27,912 nucleotides of DNA. Source: CAYFUT01 sp964346395 (lineage in GTDB: Bacteria; Bacillota; Halanaerobiia; Halobacteroidales; Halobacteroidaceae). The stretch covers positions 1 through 27,912 of the forward strand of contig CAYFUT010000032.1 of the NCBI GenBank assembly GCA_964346395.1, written 5' to 3'. Made by a program: the position numbers and the translations under genes. The notes below the pieces were generated by a model. It did no database searches and was not told where the DNA came from. It saw only the letters and a program-made list of their open reading frames with translations. Each line of letters opens with the position of its first letter. The stretch's first letter is position 1. This document shows, in pieces, positions 7,000 through 14,035 of the stretch.

Positions 7000-7874
7000 T
7001 GGCTAAAAAAGTAATCAACATCGGGCTCATATTAGTTTTATTTTGTGTTGTGGCTGCGGGCCAAGTCGGGGCCAAAGAAAAGGTGATTTATGAACAGACT
7101 GATGCCGTAGGAGATGAATACGGCCCCGGTACTTATACTTATCCTACCAGTAAGCAGTTTAAACCTTATGAGGGGCTGTTTGATCTGCTGGAATTTAAAG
7201 TTACCGAGACAGGAGACTGGTATAATTTTTATTTTAAATTTGCTGAAATTACTAATCCCTGGCAGGCCCGGCACGGTTTCAGCCATCAGTTGATTCAAGT
7301 GTATATTGATAATGGGCAGGGGGGTAAGGTAAAGACTTTTAAGCCGGGGGCTAATGTGAGGTTTGAAGACCAGCATCCCTGGAATAAGTTAATTAAAATC
7401 AACGGCTGGCTGGTAGAGGTTCATTCGGCTGAGGACGATCAGGATGCAGACGGCCGTGTTCAGAGAGCAGGGGTGGAAACAGAGGATCAGCTAATTAAAG
7501 TTAGTATTCCGCAGAAGGAAGTAGGGGCTCTAGATGAGGCTCATTATTATGTGTTAGTTGGGGCTTTAGATGGGTTTGGATATGATAATTACCGGGAGGT
7601 AATAGCAGAAGCAACCGGCTGGAAATTTGGCGGCGGAACTGATACTAATCTAAATCCTAATCTGCTGGATATTTTAGTACCGGAGGGGATGGAGCAGAAA
7701 AAAATATTAGCTGGTTATGATTTAGAAGAAAAAAAACTGGCTACGCTGCGGGCAGTTGGCCCGGAATTAAGTCTGCCGGTTAAGTTTATAGTTATTTTTG
7801 GATTCGCCGGGATTTTATTATTTTCCCTAGCGGGAATTGTAGTTAAATTTGTGATTCGTCGCCTTAATAATTAA
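6999..7874 (+). CDS. Membrane-anchored protein with glucodextranase C-terminal-like domain
   Basis: Predicted surface protein of 291 residues. I recognise the glucodextranase C-terminal/SLH-like binding module (Pfam Glucodextran_C type) by DAVGDEYGPGTYTYPTS, a FDLLEF segment, NPW and GFSHQLIQVYIDNG. That module in glucodextranases and amylopullulanases is thought to aid surface or carbohydrate attachment. Residues 1-25 form a signal peptide (cleavage after VGA likely). Residues about 262-284 are a hydrophobic helix followed by RR, a C-terminal membrane anchor. No catalytic domain is present. The GTG at 6999 has GGGG eight bases upstream; the longer start at 6975 has no SD. Near the amylases, a role in glucan binding at the cell surface is plausible. 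Confidence 0.7.
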   Translation: MAKKVINIGLILVLFCVVAAGQVGAKEKVIYEQTDAVGDEYGPGTYTYPTSKQFKPYEGLFDLLEFKVTETGDWYNFYFKFAEITNPWQARHGFSHQLIQVYIDNGQGGKVKTFKPGANVRFEDQHPWNKLIKINGWLVEVHSAEDDQDADGRVQRAGVETEDQLIKVSIPQKEVGALDEAHYYVLVGALDGFGYDNYREVIAEATGWKFGGGTDTNLNPNLLDILVPEGMEQKKILAGYDLEEKKLATLRAVGPELSLPVKFIVIFGFAGILLFSLAGIVVKFVIRRLNN

Positions 7875-7947
7875 GTGTATAAAAGATATTTTTCAGGGTA
7901 GAATAAAGATGAAATAAGAGATAATATCAATCAGAAGGAGGAAAAGA

Positions 7948-8262
7948 ATGGAAGAAACAGATGTAGAAGTTACTCCTACCCCAATTACTGCTGGTGAGAA
8001 AGTAAAAGTTACTTATCAGGGTGAGTTAGCTGATCAAGCAGAACAGGTTTATCTGCATGCAGGAGTAGGTTTTGGTGATAATTGGAATGATGTTACAGAT
8101 ATTGAAATGATGTCCACCGGTGAAGAAGAATGGATGGCTGAACTGCGGTTAAATACTAGCGACCGATTTAATTTCTGTTTTAAAGATACCGGTGATAATT
8201 GGGACAACAACAGCGGCAATAATTGGAGTTTTGAAGTGCATAATGGACAACAATATAGCTAA
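7948..8262 (+). CDS. Free-standing CBM25-like starch-binding module
   Basis: A 104-residue protein that is essentially one carbohydrate-binding module. VYLHAGVGFGDNWNDVTDI, the aromatic WMAELRLN strand and FNFCFKDTGDNWDNNSGNNW are typical of CBM25/CBM53 starch-binding domains, usually fused to amylases. The start follows SD GAAGGAGG. No signal peptide or membrane segment is visible, so as annotated it stays in the cytoplasm, where it could bind glycogen or storage glucan. It ends in a strong terminator and lies close behind the surface protein. Catalytic residues are absent. Confidence 0.75.
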   Translation: MEETDVEVTPTPITAGEKVKVTYQGELADQAEQVYLHAGVGFGDNWNDVTDIEMMSTGEEEWMAELRLNTSDRFNFCFKDTGDNWDNNSGNNWSFEVHNGQQYS

Positions 8263-8266
8263 TAAT

Positions 8267-8297
8267 AACCCCCCGATTGTAGTTTTCGGGGGTTTTA
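8267..8297 (+). terminator. Terminator after the CBM25-like gene
   Basis: CCCCCGA (8270-8276) pairs with TCGGGGG (8286-8292), followed by TTTT. Confidence 0.8.
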
Positions 8298-8323
8298 ATC
8301 TTCAAGATAAGTAAAAAAATGGA

Positions 8324-8344
8324 GGGAACGGTAAAGCCGTTCCC
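8324..8344. terminator. Terminator for the small minus-strand gene
   Basis: GGGAACGG (8324-8331) and CCGTTCCC (8337-8344) form a perfect 8-bp stem with a 5-base loop. On the minus strand ATTTTTTTA follows; on the plus strand ACTTTATTTTTTTT follows, so it may work both ways. Confidence 0.75.
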
Positions 8345-8347
8345 ACT

Positions 8348-8560
8348 TTATTTTTTTTGGCCAGTAATTACCTCTATTGTTTTCTGGTTTTGTCCAGCGG
8401 TTTCTGCTCCCTCAGGATTTAGCTCTTCACTAGCCTCAATTAAATCATCAGGTGGTTGTTCATTAACATTAGTTGCCTGCTCTTCTGGTTCTTCCTGCCG
8501 ACTGAAAAAATATAAAAGGGAAATTCCCAGCAAAATAATAAAAATTGCAGGTCTCAGCAT
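8348..8560 (-). CDS. Small single-pass membrane protein of unknown function
   Basis: Encodes 70 residues: a hydrophobic N-terminal helix (about residues 4-21, FIILLGISLLYFF) followed by an acidic, Pro/Gln-rich tail of about 48 residues. I do not recognise a family. The ATG at 8560 is preferred because SD AGAGGTGG lies five bases upstream; the longer GTG start at 8569 would overlap the SD. The terminator directly behind the stop supports a real gene. The tail probably faces outward, or the helix is an uncleaved signal anchor. No operon partner. Confidence 0.6.
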   Translation of the reverse strand: MLRPAIFIILLGISLLYFFSRQEEPEEQATNVNEQPPDDLIEASEELNPEGAETAGQNQKTIEVITGQKK

Positions 8561-8645
8561 CAAGTCCACCTCTTTTAATTAGTAAGTTTGTTTATAATAT
8601 GAGTAAATTAAGTGTTGACTATTCAGTTTTCCGACAGAGTTTAGT

Positions 8646-8690
8646 GGCAAAAAAGAAAATTTTGTAAAACTATAAGTCAAAATTTTTGCC
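8646..8690. repeat. AT-rich hairpin in divergent intergenic region
   Basis: AAAATTTTG (8656-8664) pairs with CAAAATTTT (8678-8686), and GGC (8646-8648) with GCC (8688-8690). It sits between the divergent small membrane gene and the EIIC-like gene; role unknown. Confidence 0.35.
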
Positions 8691-8812
8691 GATATGATTT
8701 CACTTTTTGTTGATTTTATTTTACAATTATAAATGAATGGGCTAATTTTGAATTCGAAAAGAGATAAAGATTAGCAATTAGATTAAGGAAATTTCATCTG
8801 GAGGAGGAAGTT

Positions 8813-9727
8813 ATGGTCACTAAAATAGGTTTTGCGGCGGTAATTACCCTTTTATTTTATTTGCGGGAAAAAGTAAGTTTCAAGTGGCAAGTATTCTTCC
8901 ATCCGCTTTTATTAACCCCGTTAGTAGGAGCTTATTTCGGTTGGGTAGGTTTTACTACTGGTTTAGCAGTGGGTGGAATTGTAGAATTGCTCTGGGGAAG
9001 CAATCTTGTGGACTATCAATCCGGCTTAAAATATGGATTATTGGTTAGTCTATTGACAGTAGTACTGGTATTACTAACTAATAATATTAATTTAGCTGTT
9101 AACCTGTCGTTAGTAATTATCCTTGTATTTAGTTTTCAAGTAAGTTCTGAGCTGTTAACTAATAAACGGTATTTTATGGGCTTAGTTTTTTTGTTTAATT
9201 TATTTGTTTTGGGTGGAGCACCGCTAATTAGACTGCTTTTGGGCTGGCTGCCGGCTCAGTTTTTGAATAATATTGAAGTAGCAAGCGGTCTAGTACCGGC
9301 AGTAGGACTGGCTTTATTTGTTATTCAGGGGATTGATCCTGATTTTAAGCGGAATAATGTCTGGTATTATGCGTACAGCTTAGCAGCTTTAGTAACTGCA
9401 GTTTTCACCTTTAACAATCGTTATTTAGGGTTAGTCTTTTTCCCTTTGATCTGGTATACAACCTATTATTTCTGGAGCCAGGTAAGAGAGGTTGATTTTC
9501 GGGAATATCTGCGGAAATCAATAGTAGTGCTGGCTGTTATTTTTGCACCTAAAATTGTGGAGATGAGCAGTTATTTGATTGGCGGGAATCTCCAGTATAT
9601 TTTATGGGTTGATGCTTTATTGGCCTTAGTAGCTAGTTTGCGGTATTTTAAGTTAACCGGAATTGAACTTTATTTTATAGTTATGCTGTTAGGAATTGCA
9701 GGGTCGCAATTTGGAATTTTAGGCTAG
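8813..9727 (+). CDS. PTS mannose/sorbose-family EIIC-like membrane protein
   Basis: A 304-residue, very hydrophobic protein with roughly eight to nine membrane helices. The segment HPLLLTPLVGAYFGWVGFTTG followed by VELLWGSNLV resembles the conserved N-terminal part of mannose-family EIIC permeases, and ASGLVPAVGLALFV matches their central LPA-G motif. Those permeases normally work with EIID and EIIAB. None of these is encoded next to it here, so it may be an orphan or have another function. It has a strong SD (GGAGGAGG at 8800-8807) and is followed after 40 bases by a PHP phosphatase gene, probably co-transcribed. Substrate unknown. Confidence 0.6.
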   Translation: MVTKIGFAAVITLLFYLREKVSFKWQVFFHPLLLTPLVGAYFGWVGFTTGLAVGGIVELLWGSNLVDYQSGLKYGLLVSLLTVVLVLLTNNINLAVNLSLVIILVFSFQVSSELLTNKRYFMGLVFLFNLFVLGGAPLIRLLLGWLPAQFLNNIEVASGLVPAVGLALFVIQGIDPDFKRNNVWYYAYSLAALVTAVFTFNNRYLGLVFFPLIWYTTYYFWSQVREVDFREYLRKSIVVLAVIFAPKIVEMSSYLIGGNLQYILWVDALLALVASLRYFKLTGIELYFIVMLLGIAGSQFGILG

Positions 9728-9767
9728 AATTGAATTTATAAAATACTATAGGCTGGAGGGGAAAGTA

Positions 9768-10499
9768 GTGAATATAGTTGCCGATTTACATACCCATACG
9801 GTAGCCAGTGGACATGCGTATTCTACGATTCAAGAGTTAGCTGTGGCAGCTCAGGAAAAAGGAATTGAAATTTTGGCTATGACTGATCACGGACCGGCCA
9901 TGCCCGGCGGGCCGCATCCCTATCATTTCGGAAATTTGAAAGTTCTGCCGGAGAAGATCGCTGGAGTAGAAATTTTGAAGGGAATAGAAGCGAATGTAAT
10001 TGACAGCCGGGGGACATTGGATTTGCCGATTAATGAATTGGTTAAACTTGATTTAGTATTAGTTGGATTTCATAATCATACTGGATACTCCCCAGGAACG
10101 AAAAAAGAAAATACAGAAACTTTATTAAAAGCAGTCCGTAATCCGCTGGCAGATGTCATTGTGCATCCGGGGAATCCTGAATATGAGATCCAGATTGAGC
10201 CGGTAATAGAAGCAGCTCGTAAACATGATACGCTATTAGAAATTAATAACAGTTCCTATCACAGTCGACCTGGAAGCAGGAGTAACTGCATAAAAGTTGC
10301 CTCTCAGCTGCAGGAAGCGGGGCTGCCGATAATAATGGGTACGGATACGCACTATGCTGATCAGGTAGGAGAATTTACGGAAGCGCTGAGGATTTTAGAA
10401 GAAGCAGGAGTTAAGAAAACTAACATTTTAAATGCTAATCGGGAAAAGTTAGAGGAGTTCATTAATAAAAAGCAGCAGATAAAACAAAAATATAAGTAA
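9768..10499 (+). CDS. PHP-domain metal-dependent phosphatase, YcdX-like
   Basis: A 243-residue PHP-superfamily hydrolase, close in length and motifs to E. coli YcdX, a trinuclear-metal phosphatase. Visible ligands: H8 and H10 (DLHTHT), H16 (GHAYS), H41 (MTDHGP), Glu in KGIEANV, His in GFHNHT, His in IVHPGNP, and Asp/His in GTDTHYADQVG. Start GTG 9768 behind GGAGGGG. It probably removes phosphate from a small phosphorylated metabolite; the physiological substrate of the family is not settled. A second PHP gene of different subtype follows beyond the assembly gap. Confidence 0.85.
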   Translation: MNIVADLHTHTVASGHAYSTIQELAVAAQEKGIEILAMTDHGPAMPGGPHPYHFGNLKVLPEKIAGVEILKGIEANVIDSRGTLDLPINELVKLDLVLVGFHNHTGYSPGTKKENTETLLKAVRNPLADVIVHPGNPEYEIQIEPVIEAARKHDTLLEINNSSYHSRPGSRSNCIKVASQLQEAGLPIIMGTDTHYADQVGEFTEALRILEEAGVKKTNILNANREKLEEFINKKQQIKQKYK

Positions 10500-10509
10500 T
10501 AACCAAGAG

Positions 10510-10583
10510 TTTAAGTTTGAGTTTGAGACTGAGCAAAACATTATAACTATTGGTTGTATGGGTTGCTCAGCCTCAACCTTAAT
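10510..10583. repeat. NNTRAG hexamer hairpin, copy 2
   Basis: Hexamers TTTAAG, TTTGAG, TTTGAG, ACTGAG (10510-10533). TTGAGACTGAGCAA (10523-10536) pairs with TTGCTCAGCCTCAA (10563-10576) with one mismatch, and the stem continues imperfectly outward. No T run follows, so it is not an obvious terminator. Confidence 0.6.
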
Positions 10584-10660
10584 ATTGCTAATGTTCCACT
10601 TTAAACTTCTCAATTACTAAAATCTGTTTTAAGTTAACGCGCCTGATTATTAACTGTATA

Positions 10661-10760
10661 NNNNNNNNNNNNNNNNNNNNNNNNNNNNNNNNNNNNNNNN
10701 NNNNNNNNNNNNNNNNNNNNNNNNNNNNNNNNNNNNNNNNNNNNNNNNNNNNNNNNNNNN
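10661..10760. other. Scaffold gap (100 N)
   Basis: Exactly 100 undetermined bases, a conventional placeholder, so the true size is unknown. Confidence 0.98.
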
Positions 10761-10767
10761 ACCGTAT

Positions 10768-10797
10768 ATAACCAGGGTAGAAATCAACCCTGGTTAT
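10768..10797. repeat. Inverted repeat at right edge of gap 1
   Basis: ATAACCAGGGT (10768-10778) and ACCCTGGTTAT (10787-10797) form a perfect 11-bp stem with an 8-base loop, eight bases from the N run. No T tract on either strand. Confidence 0.6.
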
Positions 10798-10823
10798 GAA
10801 AACCACAAAAATCGTATCTACTG

Positions 10824-10844
10824 AAAACTGGCAACTGTCAACTG
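10824..10844 (+). repeat. Three heptamer units (NNAACTG)
   Basis: AAAACTG, GCAACTG, TCAACTG in direct tandem upstream of the second PHP gene. Confidence 0.5.
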
Positions 10845-10869
10845 TAAATTTTTAAGCGGGAGGTAGTAG

Positions 10870-11613
10870 ATGCAGGTAGTAGCTGATTACCATACTCATA
10901 CCCATTATAGTGACGGTGTGGGAAGTATCCGGGCCAACATTGAAGCAGGTATTGAGCAAGGGTTAGAAGAAGTAGCAATTGCGGATCACGGGCCGGCTAG
11001 CCGCACCTGGAAGCAGTTAGGAGTGAGCAGTCCTGAGACCCTACTGGAAATTAAGCGGAAGGTGGATAAGTATAATCGGTTGTATTCAGCAATAGAGGTA
11101 TTATCAGCGGTAGAAGCGAATATAGTGAGCAGGGATGGGCAGCTTGATGTGCCTCAGAATATATTACAGGAGTTAGATAAAGTATTAGTTGGCTTTCATT
11201 TATTTATCCGCCCCCTTAATTGGCGAGCGGGAAAAGAGATTATTGTTGATAATCTGCTGCTGGAGCGGATGGGGATTAACCGGCAGAAGATTCGGAGGCG
11301 AAATACTGAGTTGATAAGGAAAGTTTTGCGGCGGTATGATGTGGATATTATTACTCATCCGGGATTTCAGGTTAATATTGATACGCCTGCTTTGGCGCAG
11401 GCCGCTCGAGAACAGCAGACAGCCGTGGAAATCAATGCTAAGCATGCTGCTGAGCTGGTTGATTTTGGTGCTGTGGCTGAGGAAGAAGGAGTTAAGTTCT
11501 GCCTGGGAAGTGATGCGCACCGGCCGGAACAGGTGGGGGAAGTTGGCCCGGCATTAAGAGCTGCTGAAATAGCAGGTTTAAGTGCTGAAGAGATCATTAA
11601 TGTTAGAAGATAA
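10870..11613 (+). CDS. PHP-domain phosphohydrolase, second paralogue
   Basis: A 247-residue PHP-superfamily metal hydrolase. Conserved ligand motifs: H8 and H10 with H12 (DYHTHTHYSDG), IADHGP, Glu in SAVEANIV, His in VGFH, ITHPGF, and GSDAHRPEQVG. It differs from the upstream PHP protein in the HYSDG motif (histidinol-phosphatase-like rather than YcdX-like) and carries a basic insert around MGINRQKIRRRN. SD GGGAGG lies at 10859-10864. In Clostridia a PHP gene commonly stands just before rapZ-yvcK-whiA, as here, pointing to a role linked with that cluster. Substrate unknown. Confidence 0.8.
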   Translation: MQVVADYHTHTHYSDGVGSIRANIEAGIEQGLEEVAIADHGPASRTWKQLGVSSPETLLEIKRKVDKYNRLYSAIEVLSAVEANIVSRDGQLDVPQNILQELDKVLVGFHLFIRPLNWRAGKEIIVDNLLLERMGINRQKIRRRNTELIRKVLRRYDVDIITHPGFQVNIDTPALAQAAREQQTAVEINAKHAAELVDFGAVAEEEGVKFCLGSDAHRPEQVGEVGPALRAAEIAGLSAEEIINVRR

Positions 11614-11632
11614 TCCGGGTTAAGAATTAATT

Positions 11633-11649
11633 AATATCTCCTAGATATT
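11633..11649. repeat. Small palindrome upstream of rapZ
   Basis: AATATCT-CCT-AGATATT, perfect 7-bp arms. No T run; function unclear. Confidence 0.25.
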
Positions 11650-11696
11650 GATGTAAATTAGAGTTTAATTTAAAGTAGAATGGGCTTAATATTAAT

Positions 11697-11769
11697 TTTA
11701 AGCTTGAGATTGAGTGAACTATAAAAGTAAGGGGCTAATGATTTACTTAAGCTCAAACTCAACCTTAAA
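11697..11769. repeat. NNTRAG hexamer hairpin, copy 3, upstream of rapZ
   Basis: TTTAAGCTTGAGATTGAG (11697-11714) pairs with CTCAAACTCAACCTTAAA (11752-11769) with two mismatches in 18. It lies 35 bases before the rapZ start, in its probable leader, and has the same hexamer composition as the hairpins at 1975 and 10510. Confidence 0.55.
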
Positions 11770-11803
11770 CTCAACTACTATCATTAATTTGAGGTGGATA
11801 CTA

Positions 11804-12661
11804 GTGGAAAAAGTAGATTTTATTATTGTCACCGGTATGTCAGGCGCCGGAAAGTCAGAAGCCATGGATATTTTAGAGGATTTAGGGTATTTTTGTGTTG
11901 ATAATCTGCCGCCGGCTTTAATTGGTAAATTTGCTGAACTGGCTACCCATTCAGCTGAGGTTAATCAGGCGGCGCTGGTGATTGATATCCGCGGCCGCGA
12001 TTTTTTTGATAGTTTTTTTGAGGAATTATCTAAATTGGAAGCAGAATCGTTTAGTTACCGAATTTTATTTTTGGAAGCCTCCACTGATGTTTTAATTAAT
12101 CGCTTTAAGAAGACCCGGCGCCGTCATCCCTTGGCGCCTGAAGGAAGAATTTCAGAAGCGATTAAGGTAGAACGGGAAAAATTAGAGGAAATTCGGGGGG
12201 CTGCCGATAAAATTATAGATACCACTGATTTGAATCCGAAAGATTTAAAAACCGAGATCAAAGAGAATTTTGTTGGTTATGCCACTGAGGAAGAATTGAC
12301 CTTATCTTTTTTATCTTTTGGGTTCAAATACGGAGTGCCGCTGGATGCTGACTTAATGTTTGACGTTAGGTTTTTACCAAATCCTCATTACGTCGATTCC
12401 CTGCGTTCCTTAACTGGGCAAGAAAAAAAAGTGCAGGATTATGTATTAAAGTGGCCGATTACCCGGCAGTTTAGAGATAAGTTATTTGATTTGATTAATT
12501 TTTTACTACCCCATTATGTTAAGGAAGGAAAGAGCCATTTAACAGTAGCAATTGGCTGTACTGGGGGAAAGCACAGGTCAGTTACCTTAGTTGAAAAACT
12601 GTACGATGAATTTAATGGCAGATATCAAGCTTTAAAAGAACATCGCGATCGTAATAAATAG
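11804..12661 (+). CDS. rapZ: RapZ/YvcJ-family nucleotide-binding protein
   Basis: P-loop protein of the RapZ (YvcJ) family. In E. coli the homologue is an RNA adaptor controlling glucosamine-6-phosphate synthase; in Bacillus YvcJ binds and hydrolyses nucleotides and affects competence. The Walker A motif GMSGAGKS is at residues 11-18, followed by the family signature DLGYFCVDNLPPALI. The C-terminal domain carries VAIGCTGGKHRSV. I chose the GTG at 11804 (SD GAGGTGG at 11791-11797), giving 285 residues, the usual length. An upstream in-frame start at 11714 would add 30 residues encoded by the hairpin repeat and is unlikely. It is followed 15 bases later by yvcK. Confidence 0.93.
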   Translation: MEKVDFIIVTGMSGAGKSEAMDILEDLGYFCVDNLPPALIGKFAELATHSAEVNQAALVIDIRGRDFFDSFFEELSKLEAESFSYRILFLEASTDVLINRFKKTRRRHPLAPEGRISEAIKVEREKLEEIRGAADKIIDTTDLNPKDLKTEIKENFVGYATEEELTLSFLSFGFKYGVPLDADLMFDVRFLPNPHYVDSLRSLTGQEKKVQDYVLKWPITRQFRDKLFDLINFLLPHYVKEGKSHLTVAIGCTGGKHRSVTLVEKLYDEFNGRYQALKEHRDRNK

Positions 12662-12676
12662 GGAGTGGGAGTCAAC

Positions 12677-13969
12677 ATGAAGAGATTGAAGTGGCTGTAT
12701 CCAGGTATGCATTTTAAGCGGTGGTTGTTTTTGGTGGCAGTGGGGATTTTATTAATTAGCGCGGGATTAATTATCTTAATTGGATTTGATACTTTAAGTA
12801 TAATAGAAAATGAAGTGGTTGGTTTTCTTTATTTACTAACTGGTAAGTTTAATCCGCTCTTGAACAAATTGATTGCTATTTTAATTATTTTGGCGGGTTT
12901 AATGTGTGTAGGATTGGCAATTAAAAAAATGATGCATGCTGTGTATGATGTAGTGTTACCGAAGCAAAATAGGGAACTTGTGGATTTATTTTATCAAAAA
13001 AGATATTTAAAAAAAGGGCCTAAAATAGTTGCTATTGGAGGCGGGACTGGTTTATCGACTCTCCTGCGGGGAATAAAAAAATATACTAATAATATTACCG
13101 GTTTAGTAACAGTAGCTGATGACGGCGGAAGTTCCGGTATCTTAAGAGATGAGATGGGGATTTTGCCGCCGGGAGATATTAGAAACTGCCTAGCAGCTCT
13201 GGCGGATACGGAACCATTGATGGAGGACTTGTTTCAGTATCGGTTTGCTGAAGGGGAAGGGTTAGAAGGACATAGTTTTGGCAACTTATTTATTGCGGCG
13301 ATGACCAATATTTCCGGCGATTTTGAACATGCGGTGAAAAAATCCAGTGAAGTTTTGGCTATTAGAGGCCGAGTGCTGCCGGTTACTTTAGAAGATATGA
13401 GCCTATCGGCCCGGTTAAAATCAGGTCGAACTGTAGAGGGAGAGACCCAAATTTCCAACATAGAGGGCGGAATAGAAGAAGTCTTTATTGATCCGGAAGA
13501 TAGTAATCCGCTGCCGGAAGCGTTAGAAGTAATTGCAGAAGCGGATGCTATAATATTAGGGCCGGGCAGTTTGTATACTAGTGTGCTGCCTAATTTATTG
13601 GTAAAAGATTTGGCGGAGGCTATTAAAGAAGCAGATGCCTTAAAGATGTATGCTTGTAATGTAATGACGCAGCCGGGGGAGACCGATGGTTATCAGGCTA
13701 GTGATCATGTTAAAGCTATTTATGAGCATGTGGGAGAGCAGATTATGGATTATATATTAGTAAATAATGAAGAAGTAAGTGCCGAGTTGGTAGAAAAATA
13801 TGCAGAAGAAGGAGCAGCTCCGGTAGAAGTTGACTTTACTGCTTTGAAGAAATTAGGCTTGGAAATAATAGAAGAGCCGATGATTAATCAATCGGATTTG
13901 GTTCGCCATGACGCTGATAAGTTGGCTAAAGTAATTATGAACTTGATTTTTGCTGAATTAGAATATTAA
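12677..13969 (+). CDS. yvcK: YvcK-type gluconeogenesis factor with N-terminal membrane helices
   Basis: YvcK/CofD-like protein, needed in Bacillus for growth on gluconeogenic carbon sources and for correct localisation of cell-wall enzymes; the family binds UDP-sugars. Family motifs visible: KIVAIGGGTGLSTLLRG (about residue 115 on), TVADDGGSSGILR, GDIRNCLAALAD, GHSFGNLFIAA and ILGPGSLYTS. The protein is 430 residues, over 100 longer than Bacillus YvcK. The extra N-terminus carries two membrane helices (about 16-36 and 66-83), a variant seen in some Clostridia. Start ATG 12677 behind GGGAG; the in-frame GTG at 12665 lies in the SD. Sits between rapZ and whiA. Confidence 0.92.
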   Translation: MKRLKWLYPGMHFKRWLFLVAVGILLISAGLIILIGFDTLSIIENEVVGFLYLLTGKFNPLLNKLIAILIILAGLMCVGLAIKKMMHAVYDVVLPKQNRELVDLFYQKRYLKKGPKIVAIGGGTGLSTLLRGIKKYTNNITGLVTVADDGGSSGILRDEMGILPPGDIRNCLAALADTEPLMEDLFQYRFAEGEGLEGHSFGNLFIAAMTNISGDFEHAVKKSSEVLAIRGRVLPVTLEDMSLSARLKSGRTVEGETQISNIEGGIEEVFIDPEDSNPLPEALEVIAEADAIILGPGSLYTSVLPNLLVKDLAEAIKEADALKMYACNVMTQPGETDGYQASDHVKAIYEHVGEQIMDYILVNNEEVSAELVEKYAEEGAAPVEVDFTALKKLGLEIIEEPMINQSDLVRHDADKLAKVIMNLIFAELEY

Positions 13970-14035
13970 AATAGGCTGTTTGTAACTTCTAAATTTCTAA
14001 AATTTGGGGTTACTCAATATATTGAAGGTGGTAAT

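Larger units (their letters stand above)
10500..10869. other. Intergenic stretch with hexamer hairpin, scaffold gap and heptamers
   Basis: No gene is visible here. Contents: a hexamer-built hairpin (10510-10583), plain AT-rich sequence, 100 N, an 11-bp inverted repeat at the gap edge (10768-10797), three heptamer units (10824-10844) and the SD GGGAGG of the next gene. What the gap hides is unknown. Confidence 0.8.

Noticed and set aside
8319..8582. Plus-strand ORF of 87 codons opposite the small membrane protein
   Set aside because: Its reading consists of the reverse of the minus-strand gene, and the minus-strand product has a sensible hydrophobic helix, SD and terminator.
10588..10806. Minus-strand ORF spanning gap 1
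   Set aside because: About a third of it is N; the open frame is an artefact of undetermined bases.
11714..11803. Longer N-terminus for RapZ
   Set aside because: The added 30 residues come from the hexamer hairpin, lack an SD, and do not match the family start just before IVTGMSGAGKS.
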